The notes under the pieces were generated by a model. It saw only the letters and a program-made list of their open reading frames with translations, had not been told where the DNA came from and did not search any database. Both the position numbers and the translations under genes were made by a program. Shown here piece after piece: positions 9,836-16,938 of a DNA stretch of 64,000 nt; the stretch's first letter is position 1, and every line of letters starts with the position of its first letter. The DNA is taken from positions 2,170,001 through 2,234,000 of the forward strand of contig OY763044.2 in NCBI GenBank assembly GCA_963666825.2, written 5' to 3'. This DNA comes from Saccharicrinis sp963666825 (lineage in GTDB: Bacteria; Bacteroidota; Bacteroidia; Bacteroidales; Marinilabiliaceae).

Positions 9836-12800
9836 TTAGAAATCAAGGTTTAAACCAAAAGTTACTGTTCTAACTAAAGGAAAGGCTCCTCTTTGGTATC
9901 CATCTATTAACGGATCTGAGTAAGAAGAACTTGTAGAGCGAGCTTCAGGATTTATTCCTCTAAAATCTGAATTCATAAAATAAACCAGGTTATTAGCTGC
10001 TGCATAAATTCGAGCAGATTTAATTTTTAACTTTTTAGCTACGGATTTAGGAAGTGTATAACCCAAATTGACATTTCGTATACACCAATAAGAACCGTCA
10101 TCAATTAAATAATCGGTATAAATCATATTCCTACCATTCCTTTCAAAAGGCTTTGTTCCCGGATTATCAGCATTAATCCATCTATCCAGATTAAAGTTTT
10201 TATTAAAACGGCGGGTTTCATTATAGTAACCATCACCTAAAAATATGTCACCTCCCTGAACACCTTCTACCAAAATACTCAGGTCAAAATTCTTGAATTT
10301 CAAATCACTTGTAATACCCCAAGTATAATCCGGAAATGGATTTCCTAATACAGTTCTATCATCAGCATTGATCTCTCCATCATTATTAATATCTGCTACT
10401 CTGATTCCTCCCGGAGCATCATCTGATGAAGATGGATTATTCGCTATTTCATCTGCAGATGCCCATACTCCAATCATTTTATAACCATAAAACTGAATTG
10501 AAGGATCTCCTACTTTTGCTAAATAATATTCAGATCGTTCTCCCTGTTTAATTGTTTGTGTTTCTCCTCCCAATTCTAATAATCTGTTTGAATTTGAAGC
10601 AACATTTACACCTACACCCCAACTAAAATCTTTCTTTTCAATAATATGTGTATCGAAATTAAGTTCCACACCACTATTTCGTACTTTACCTATATTATTC
10701 CAATACTGAGTATATCCGGTATAAGAATTTATTTCTTGCTGAAGTAATAATTGATCTGTTGATTTATAATAGTAATTGGCAATAATATTTAATCTAGAAT
10801 CAAACAAACTCCAATCAAAACCATAGTTATATTCAATTGTTTGCTCCCAACTAATAGCCTTATTTCCTAATATATCAGCAACTTGCCCTAAACCAGCAGT
10901 TGGCGAAGAAGCTCCAACTCCTAACTGATAGTTTGCTGAACTTAGTGTATTTTGATGTGCATAATTCTCAATATCGTTATTACCTGTAACACCAACACTA
11001 GCCCTTAACTTTAATAGGTCAATCCAGGCTACGTTGAAAAAAGGCTCTTCTGAAACTCTCCATCCAACTGAAGCAGAAGGAAACCATCCCCATTTATTTT
11101 CAGTTCCAAATAATGAGCTACCATCTGTACGAAGAACAAAAGATGTTAAGTACTTATCTTTGTAAGCATAATTTGCTCTAGCTAAAAAAGAAACTAATGA
11201 ATATTCTTCCTTATATGTCCCAGTTCCCTCTAAATCAAATGATGTAGCCGCATTTAATGTTTGAATGTAATCAGTTGGAAAACTAGATCCTTCGATATCA
11301 GCATTATCAATTTTTGTTTTTTGAAAAGTGGCACCAGCTAGAATATTTAAAGAGTGACTATCCTTCTTAAATTCATAATTCAAAGTATTTTCTGATAATA
11401 AATCGACAAATAACGAATTATTATAAATACCAACATTTGAAGTACCATCTCTGCGAGAACCTGCATTCTGATAAATCTCTGTTGTAGTATAATTTACATA
11501 TACTCCATTAGATGATTTAAAATCCAGATTCTTTGCCAATCTGATTTTAACAAATGTATTTGTGAGCGTTCTATAATAATTATTAAAATAATCCTCATTA
11601 TCACGTATATAAGCGGGACTATTATTGGATGTTCCCCATGGATTCGCGACAAACGATTCTCCTGTTTCCGGATCAGTTAATGTTATGTTTTTAAAGTGAC
11701 GACCAAAAGCATAACTACCAATAGTTTCACCTGTTAACTCTGAAGTATATGCATTATGAAACACTGGCATAAAACTCGGATTCCGCATATAATCAGTAAA
11801 ATTAGCCCGAGGGCGTTCCCTTTTTGCGTAAGATGGTTTAAAGTTTAATCCTACAGAAATTTTCTTATTTAACTTAGCTTCTATCTTTCCATTAAAATTA
11901 ATTTTTTGATAGTTACTCTTTTTCATAATTCCCTGATCATCAGAATAGCTCCCGGAAATGGAATAACGAACTCCCTGATTACCTCCTGAAAAACTTAAGG
12001 AGTAATTATTTATTCTGGCCGTTCTTAAAGCTTCTTCCTGCCAATTTGTATTTCCTAAATCTTTAGATAATACATAAAGGGATTTTTCATAGTCGCTCAA
12101 TAAACTTAATGAAGGTTCGACTCCACCAGCAATCGCTTTTTCTTTCATTCTAAACTCACCATATTCATCAGAATTCATCATTGGGTGTAATTCAATATAA
12201 TTTTTCCATCCTGTATAAAATGAGAATTTAAAACGTGGCTTATCCACTTGTCCGTTTTTCGTAGTAACAATGATTACTCCATTGGCTCCCCTACTACCAT
12301 ATATTGCAGCTGAGGAAGCATCTTTTAATATTTCAACAGACTCAACATCATTCATATCCACCATTGAAAGTCCTTCAGGAACAGGGTATCCATCCACTAC
12401 AACAAGTGGTTCATTACTGGCAGATATAGATCCCATACCTCTAACCCTTATACGCGGTGAAACTCCAACTTCTGATGTTGTATTTTGAATTGTTAATCCT
12501 GCCACTCTACCACTTAATGCCTGATCGATTGTTGAAACAGGTATCTGATCAAGTTTATCATTTGCTACTTTTGATATTGCACCTGTTAAATGAGATTTCT
12601 TTTGTGTTCCATAACCAACCACTACAACTTCATCTAAATCAGAGGCATCAGCAACTAGTTTTACATTGATATTGGCATTACCTACAACTTTGATTTCTTG
12701 TGACTCAAAACCTATAAATGAGAAAATTAATATCGGATCTTCGCCGGTTGTTTTGAGAGTATAAGTACCATCTACCTGTGTAATCGTTCCATTTGAAGTA

Positions 12801-12937
12801 CCCTTTTCTACTATATTTACACCTATTAAAGGTGATCCATCATTTGAGTCATTAACAGAACCAGAAATCGTTTGAGCATTTATGTTGCCTATAATCGTTT
12901 CTAATAATATTAAGACTATAAAGATTTGTTTTTTCAT
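9836..12937 (-). CDS. susC: SusC/RagA TonB-dependent outer-membrane transporter
   Basis: 1033-residue TonB-linked barrel that imports oligosaccharides. The N-terminal signal peptide ends at NAQ. A carboxypeptidase-D regulatory-like domain (about 24-100, ISGSVNDSNDGSPLIGVNI) is followed by the TonB-box-like EVVVVGYGTQ and a plug domain ending in the SusC signature RGANGVIIVTTK (about 215-228). The rest is beta-barrel, ending in LNLDF with the usual terminal aromatic. It is the first gene of the lyase operon. No strong TTGGTNNACCAA operator lies before it, but an imperfect palindrome overlapping a possible -7 element is at 12994-13010. Confidence 0.95.
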   Translation of the reverse strand: MKKQIFIVLILLETIIGNINAQTISGSVNDSNDGSPLIGVNIVEKGTSNGTITQVDGTYTLKTTGEDPILIFSFIGFESQEIKVVGNANINVKLVADASDLDEVVVVGYGTQKKSHLTGAISKVANDKLDQIPVSTIDQALSGRVAGLTIQNTTSEVGVSPRIRVRGMGSISASNEPLVVVDGYPVPEGLSMVDMNDVESVEILKDASSAAIYGSRGANGVIIVTTKNGQVDKPRFKFSFYTGWKNYIELHPMMNSDEYGEFRMKEKAIAGGVEPSLSLLSDYEKSLYVLSKDLGNTNWQEEALRTARINNYSLSFSGGNQGVRYSISGSYSDDQGIMKKSNYQKINFNGKIEAKLNKKISVGLNFKPSYAKRERPRANFTDYMRNPSFMPVFHNAYTSELTGETIGSYAFGRHFKNITLTDPETGESFVANPWGTSNNSPAYIRDNEDYFNNYYRTLTNTFVKIRLAKNLDFKSSNGVYVNYTTTEIYQNAGSRRDGTSNVGIYNNSLFVDLLSENTLNYEFKKDSHSLNILAGATFQKTKIDNADIEGSSFPTDYIQTLNAATSFDLEGTGTYKEEYSLVSFLARANYAYKDKYLTSFVLRTDGSSLFGTENKWGWFPSASVGWRVSEEPFFNVAWIDLLKLRASVGVTGNNDIENYAHQNTLSSANYQLGVGASSPTAGLGQVADILGNKAISWEQTIEYNYGFDWSLFDSRLNIIANYYYKSTDQLLLQQEINSYTGYTQYWNNIGKVRNSGVELNFDTHIIEKKDFSWGVGVNVASNSNRLLELGGETQTIKQGERSEYYLAKVGDPSIQFYGYKMIGVWASADEIANNPSSSDDAPGGIRVADINNDGEINADDRTVLGNPFPDYTWGITSDLKFKNFDLSILVEGVQGGDIFLGDGYYNETRRFNKNFNLDRWINADNPGTKPFERNGRNMIYTDYLIDDGSYWCIRNVNLGYTLPKSVAKKLKIKSARIYAAANNLVYFMNSDFRGINPEARSTSSSYSDPLIDGYQRGAFPLVRTVTFGLNLDF

Positions 12938-12993
12938 TTCATTAGACGTTATTAACCACTAGATTTTCATAACTTTTGATTTTTTTTGTACAT

Positions 12994-13010
12994 TTGTATA
13001 AACAATATAC
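12994..13010 (-). promoter_or_regulatory. Weak candidate susC promoter/operator
   Basis: Within the susC upstream region, TTGTATAAACAA (12994-13005) is an inverted repeat (TTGT/ACAA arms). It overlaps TATATTG on the minus strand, close to the Bacteroidota -7 consensus TAnnTTTG but one T short. No clear -33 box was found. A start site here would give a leader of roughly 50-60 nt. Confidence 0.25.
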
Positions 13011-13113
13011 CCCCATTACATACTCATAAATGTCCACTTAAATGAGTGTGTTTAAATTACTTAGGATGTTATATTGTTATGCTTTTTATAGTGCGTTTCG
13101 GCGCACTTTTTTT
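13003..13113 (+). ncRNA. Predicted small RNA upstream of susC, divergent or antisense
   Basis: The plus strand carries an exact Bacteroidota -7 box TACATTTG at 12989-12996, about 7 nt before the proposed start. A 9-bp hairpin with one G-U pair follows (13019-13027 with 13042-13050), then an intrinsic terminator with stem AGTGCG/CGCACT and seven Ts (13090-13113). No plus-strand protein-coding frame accounts for this terminator. Promoter-like box, hairpin and terminator within about 110 nt is the layout of a small RNA. Bacteroides PULs are known to carry antisense RNAs next to susC (DonS type). Overlap with the susC leader depends on the true susC start site. No good -33 box is visible. Confidence 0.45.
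13090..13113 (+). terminator. Plus-strand intrinsic terminator without a plus-strand gene
   Basis: Stem AGTGCG (13090-13095), six-base loop, CGCACT (13102-13107) and a run of seven Ts ending at 13113. The T-run is only on the plus strand, so it cannot serve the minus-strand gntR transcript that ends nearby. Confidence 0.75.
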
Positions 13114-13142
13114 ATCCACTATCCACTTTCATATTTTCTTTT

Positions 13143-13850
13143 TTAAAGTTTGACTTTACTAAATTCAATTACATCTTTTAAATGTTCCAACATATATTTT
13201 TCGGCAAGGTCTCCATCCTGATTTTCAATTGCTTCCAATATTCTACGATGCTCTATAAGTCTAACATCTTTTTGTTCATCACTACATACATTTTTACTTC
13301 TGTATACTTTAAGAATATCTGGTAGAATTATCAACATCATAGTCTTAATAACAGAATTATGACCTGCTTCTGCTATTCTTAAATGAAATATAAAATCTTC
13401 ATTTTCACACGGATACCCTTTAGATATCTTTGCCTCATAATCATCTAAAGCCGACTTTATAGCCTGTAAATCCTTTTCATCTCGTCTTAGAGCAGCCATC
13501 TGAACAGAGAATTTCTCCATCATTACTCTTGTTTCAACTAATGAGAAAAAGTCAGGCTTTTCTATTTTCATGATGTTTGAAAGCAATCCTTCCATAGCTG
13601 CTATATCAACGCCATTAACAACAACTCCACTTTGTGGCATTGTATTTAATATACCAACAAATTCAAGTTTCTTAATTGCATCCCTTATATAGGTTCTTCC
13701 TACTCCTAGTTTTTCTGATAATTTCCTTTCCGACGGTAATTTATCTCCAGGACGTAAATAACCTGTAATAATAAGTTCTCTTATCTGTCTTATTATTTTA
13801 TCAACAGGTGATTCAACTTCAATTGCTTTAAAATTTTCTAATAGTTCCAT
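13143..13850 (-). CDS. GntR/FadR-family regulator of the alginate locus
   Basis: 235-residue repressor-type regulator. The N-terminal winged helix (about 15-80) has the GntR pattern LRPGDKLPSERKLSEKLGVGR. The C-terminal FCD domain (about 90-225) has the metal/ligand-site pattern with Asp and His in EDFIFHLRIAEAGHN and the later His in LIEHRRILEAIE. Family knowledge: the alginate regulator AusR of Zobellia is a GntR/FadR protein responding to an alginate-derived keto sugar. Placement just upstream of susC on the same strand, and TTGGT-NN-ACCAA palindromes before this gene and before the T9SS pair, suggest it controls itself and the locus. The effector is inferred. Confidence 0.88.
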   Translation of the reverse strand: MELLENFKAIEVESPVDKIIRQIRELIITGYLRPGDKLPSERKLSEKLGVGRTYIRDAIKKLEFVGILNTMPQSGVVVNGVDIAAMEGLLSNIMKIEKPDFFSLVETRVMMEKFSVQMAALRRDEKDLQAIKSALDDYEAKISKGYPCENEDFIFHLRIAEAGHNSVIKTMMLIILPDILKVYRSKNVCSDEQKDVRLIEHRRILEAIENQDGDLAEKYMLEHLKDVIEFSKVKL

Positions 13851-13979
13851 AATGTACTCTACTCCCTTTAACTTTGGTTATTTCAGATAAAATATATAGA
13901 TTTTAATATTTAAGCTTTAAAAGCTGTTTTTCTACTTGATTATAGTTTTTAATAACAACACTTACTGACATACCATAAA

Positions 13980-13991
13980 CTGGTTGACCAA
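13980..13991. promoter_or_regulatory. Candidate GntR operator 1
   Basis: CTGGTTGACCAA: TGGT/ACCA arms around a TG centre, 130 bp upstream of the gntR start. Matches the TTGGT-NN-ACCAA type except for the first base. Confidence 0.5.
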
Positions 13992-14138
13992 TTTACAATA
14001 ATAATACAAGAAATCAAAGTTATTATACTTTTATATTTCTAAATTATCTTTACATACAGCATTTATATTACAATCTACAAGCCTAAGACTATATATAAAA
14101 TCTCTATTTTAGATTAAATAAAAGATTAATAACTCAAC

Positions 14139-14152
14139 ATTGGTCAACCAAT
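14139..14152. promoter_or_regulatory. Candidate GntR operator 2
   Basis: ATTGGTCAACCAAT, perfect six-base arms around CA, between the jelly-roll gene (ends 14314) and gntR. A half-site TTGGTATAAG follows at 14190-14199. Confidence 0.6.
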
Positions 14153-14189
14153 ACAAAATTACTTATCTAAAAAACAAAGAAAATAAGGG

Positions 14190-14199
14190 TTGGTATAAG
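14190..14199. promoter_or_regulatory. Candidate GntR half-site
   Basis: TTGGTATAAG shares its first eight bases with the perfect palindrome TTGGTATACCAA at 16709; the second arm has decayed or never existed. Confidence 0.3.
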
Positions 14200-14313
14200 T
14201 CATTTATGTATAACATTTGATTGATACTAACAATATTTGAAACAATGAGCTTATTAATGAGCTAGAATGGTTTTTATTTATACATATTTCCATTTCTCAT
14301 TAAAACCACCTCA

Positions 14314-15369
14314 CTAAATAGCACCCACAACAACTTTACTTGAAGAAACCACATTACCATTTCTTAATTGAACTAAATACACTCCTGGATTTAAGTTCGC
14401 TACTTCAATCTGATCTTCAGATATTTTACTATGCTCAATAATTATATTTCCTTTTAAATCAAATACAATTAAGTCTCTATTTTTTGTATTTGTTACTACA
14501 AAGCTATGTTTTACAGGATTAGGAAATATAGTTAAACTTTCTGAACACTTATTTTCTTTAATAGCTGAGGTTATATTCAACTCTTCAATAGAGAAATCTG
14601 AAAACAAAATTTCTTCGTCTCTTAGATTTTCTATATCATTTAGGCTTCTGTAAATCCCCCATTTAGGACGAAGAAATACAGCATCTGTTTTCCATGTTCG
14701 AATATTATCAGAATTATAATTCATCAATACCTCACCACTACTTATATCACGTATTTCTACATTATACTTACCAATTTCTGCATATGTAATCAACTCAGTA
14801 ACTTCCACCCATCTTCCTTTAAATGGATCAAGAGGTACTTTATGTAATGTTCCCTGATCAAGACCTGAAGTATAGCGGATTTCTAATCTATCCGGAGAAC
14901 TTTTGCGTGCAGTGAATGTAATTAATGGCATATCTGCATCCTCACCACCAACTGCTTTTATCTGATGTATATGACTAAATGCGGTGCTGGGTTGAAAACC
15001 TTCATCCAACTTAAATTTCCACTTATATTCTACTTGCTCTCCTAATACAGCTTTTAAATTATCAGGTGAACTACTATAGGTTTTGATTTCATTTCTCTGC
15101 CTGTCATATTTAATACATCTATCCGAATCATAATTTTTATGGATGTGAAAACGAAAAACAAATTTTCCTAATTCATTATCGTAAATCTGATCAATATGGT
15201 CCCCAAAATCTGGATGTTCACAATCCGGTACTTCTATAGCATTATATCCCGGAGCTAAAACTGAATTTATTAAAGTATAAGTATCCGTTGTCCCATCTGC
15301 TGTTAAAGTAATCTGAGCCTGTAATACACTAAACCTTACCACTATGAATATCAAAAAGAAAAAACGCAT
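14314..15369 (-). CDS. Secreted jelly-roll protein, possible polysaccharide lyase, T9SS tail
   Basis: A signal peptide is followed by a beta-sandwich domain (about 25-260) with QVEYKWKFKLDEGF, HIHQIKA and PKWGIYRSL. This resembles jelly-roll lyases of the heparin-lyase-I/PL20 type, where a QIH-like strand and a KFGIYRS-like strand line the groove. The C-terminus (about 275-351) is a standard T9SS sorting domain (IFPNPVKHSF to NLNPGVYLVQL). ATG 15369 was preferred; an upstream in-frame ATG at 15393 sits only 4 nt from a strong hairpin. It lies between the other T9SS protein and gntR, and operators suggest control by GntR. It may be an alginate lyase of a less common family or a binding protein; the enzymatic call is tentative. 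Confidence 0.6.
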   Translation of the reverse strand: MRFFFLIFIVVRFSVLQAQITLTADGTTDTYTLINSVLAPGYNAIEVPDCEHPDFGDHIDQIYDNELGKFVFRFHIHKNYDSDRCIKYDRQRNEIKTYSSSPDNLKAVLGEQVEYKWKFKLDEGFQPSTAFSHIHQIKAVGGEDADMPLITFTARKSSPDRLEIRYTSGLDQGTLHKVPLDPFKGRWVEVTELITYAEIGKYNVEIRDISSGEVLMNYNSDNIRTWKTDAVFLRPKWGIYRSLNDIENLRDEEILFSDFSIEELNITSAIKENKCSESLTIFPNPVKHSFVVTNTKNRDLIVFDLKGNIIIEHSKISEDQIEVANLNPGVYLVQLRNGNVVSSSKVVVGAI

Positions 15370-15397
15370 AAAGATTAATTTGTAATTCAACATAATT

Positions 15398-15419
15398 CCT
15401 GATAGTAAAAACTATCAGG
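15398..15419. promoter_or_regulatory. Perfect 9-bp hairpin in front of the jelly-roll gene
   Basis: CCTGATAGT (15398-15406), AAAA, ACTATCAGG (15411-15419). In the minus-strand transcript it lies between two cotranscribed genes and would end 4 nt before ATG 15393 or 28 nt before ATG 15369. There is no T-run adjacent, so it looks like an intercistronic stability or translation-control hairpin rather than a terminator. Confidence 0.6.
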
Positions 15420-15458
15420 AAAATAAAATACACAACAAATATGTATACAAACTACCAA

Positions 15459-16499
15459 CTACTTAATCAATATCTTTTTAACCTTTAACTTACGATCTTC
15501 ACCAATAAATTTAACAATATAAACTCCTTTTGAAAGATTTGCAGAAACAGTTTCGCCAGCATCAATTTTTTTATTCAGACACAAACTACCTGAAATATTA
15601 TATACGCATAATTCTCCGGATTGTAACTCATTATTAGTGAACATATTTTCATAAACGATCATATCGGGTTGTTCAGATTTTGGAGCAGATAACAAACCTG
15701 TTGCTGTATCTGACCATAGACCATTCCATGTAGTAGATATACGAATACTACTGATTTTTACGCCCACTCTATTTTGACGAAAATCAATTGCTATAGCTTT
15801 ATTTCCACTATCATAGTCCAATGAAACTATATCAGTACTTACAATAGATGCATTTTCCGATTCTGTTAATGTCATATCCGGATTTACAAACAATCTAACT
15901 ACATCATCATTACCATCATCCTCACTACCTACTTTTTCATACTTAAAAACTAATAAATAAGTAGTATTGAAATCATACGCAGCAGATGTTTCAACAATAC
16001 TCGAAAGATCTGTTTTACAAATACCAAAATTCATATCACCTTCGGCTGTTGATTTTACGCACAACCTACCTCTGACAAAACTACTTGCTGTTGAAGCCTC
16101 CCATGTAAAAAAATCATTATACGTAGTCTTTGCACTTTCAACATTAATAAGAAATGCTGCATATAACCCATCTTCTGTAATAGCTTCATTCAATACTCTT
16201 TTTGTTGAAATTCTGTCATTATTTGCATCGTCTGCAGAAAGCACAACTGTATTGCCTTGTTCTGAGGCTATATATCCTGGATAACTTAGCGAGCCCGATG
16301 CAATTACAGGACTTGAACCTATTTGATTTGCAGTTTTTAAGGTTAGATACCAATCTGTTTCCGATAATTCTGTTCCAGTTTGAATTATCTCTAAATCATC
16401 TCCATCTCCATAAGCATCAAAGTATTCTGTATGTTTTAATTGAGCATTAATTAAACAAAACATAAATAATCCGATAAATAGTAAAACATTCTTTTTCAT
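15459..16499 (-). CDS. Secreted concanavalin-like protein with T9SS tail, function unknown
   Basis: 346 residues from ATG 16499, chosen because it begins the signal peptide (MKKNVLLFIGLFMFCLINAQ). The body has alternating beta-strands of a LamG/concanavalin type, with features such as LYAAFLINVESAKTTYNDFFTW, FNTTYLLVFKYE and a carboxy strand VGVKISSIRIS. The final 65 residues are a T9SS sorting domain (SGELCVYNISG to NLSKGVYIVKF). I do not recognise catalytic residues. It precedes the lyase-like T9SS protein in the same direction and has the best GntR palindrome 52 bp upstream, so it belongs to the alginate regulon. Most likely a surface or secreted glycan-binding protein. Confidence 0.65.
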   Translation of the reverse strand: MKKNVLLFIGLFMFCLINAQLKHTEYFDAYGDGDDLEIIQTGTELSETDWYLTLKTANQIGSSPVIASGSLSYPGYIASEQGNTVVLSADDANNDRISTKRVLNEAITEDGLYAAFLINVESAKTTYNDFFTWEASTASSFVRGRLCVKSTAEGDMNFGICKTDLSSIVETSAAYDFNTTYLLVFKYEKVGSEDDGNDDVVRLFVNPDMTLTESENASIVSTDIVSLDYDSGNKAIAIDFRQNRVGVKISSIRISTTWNGLWSDTATGLLSAPKSEQPDMIVYENMFTNNELQSGELCVYNISGSLCLNKKIDAGETVSANLSKGVYIVKFIGEDRKLKVKKILIK

Positions 16500-16550
16500 A
16501 GTATAAATTTTAAATTTCATTTTAGGATAACCACACATTGGACATCCATT

Positions 16551-16566
16551 AATTGGTCGACCAATT
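16551..16566. promoter_or_regulatory. Candidate GntR operator 3, perfect 16-bp palindrome
   Basis: AATTGGTCGACCAATT reads identically on both strands and contains TTGGT-CG-ACCAA. It is 52 bp upstream of the T9SS gene start, where bound repressor would block transcription. Confidence 0.65.
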
Positions 16567-16613
16567 TATATCATTTTATTTAAATTACCAAACTTTAATA
16601 TTTTTTTACATAT

Positions 16614-16659
16614 AAAAAAAGTGCACATTCCTCCATATAACCCTTATTTAATGCACTTT
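16614..16659 (-). terminator. Minus-strand intrinsic terminator or attenuator
   Basis: Stem AAAGTGCA (16618-16625) with TGCACTTT (16652-16659). On the minus strand this is followed by a T-run (seven As on the plus strand at 16614-16620). It may end the histidine-kinase transcript, whose stop is 280 bp away at 16939. It also lies between two GntR palindromes and before the T9SS gene, so attenuation is possible. Confidence 0.6.
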
Positions 16660-16708
16660 AAAAACACACAAAATACAGACTCCTATTTTACATTAAGTTC
16701 GAACACTC

Positions 16709-16720
16709 TTGGTATACCAA
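16709..16720. promoter_or_regulatory. Candidate GntR operator 4
   Basis: TTGGTATACCAA, a perfect 12-bp palindrome of the same type as the others, 210 bp upstream of the T9SS gene start and beyond the terminator-like hairpin. Confidence 0.55.
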
Positions 16721-16756
16721 TAATTATTTATTATTACCCAGTCCGATAATGTGTAA

Positions 16757-16927
16757 AAATTTGGAAAAGGATTAGATGTTCTATTAGGATATAGTATTCC
16801 TAGTGAAGCAAAAACTGCCGGATTTAAAATCATTGACAGTCATCTTGAAATGGAAATAAATTATAAAGCGAGAGAAGAAATGCAAAAAATAAATGGTGGA
16901 GTATATAAAAGAATACAGGTTATATGA
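16757..16927 (+). pseudogene. 3' remnant of an acetyltransferase-like gene
   Basis: An uninterrupted frame of 56 codons ends at TGA 16925-16927 with no start codon in a plausible place; a TAA at 16754 closes it upstream. The translation includes GLDVLLGYSIPSEAKTAGFK and ends in NGGVYKRIQVI, which resembles the C-terminal pattern of GNAT-type N-acetyltransferases (EMxxxGGxxYKRYRIY). The N-terminal two thirds are gone. It lies tail-to-tail with the histidine kinase. It is either a decayed local gene or the scar of an insertion/deletion. Confidence 0.5.
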
Positions 16928-16938
16928 AAAAGCTTTAT

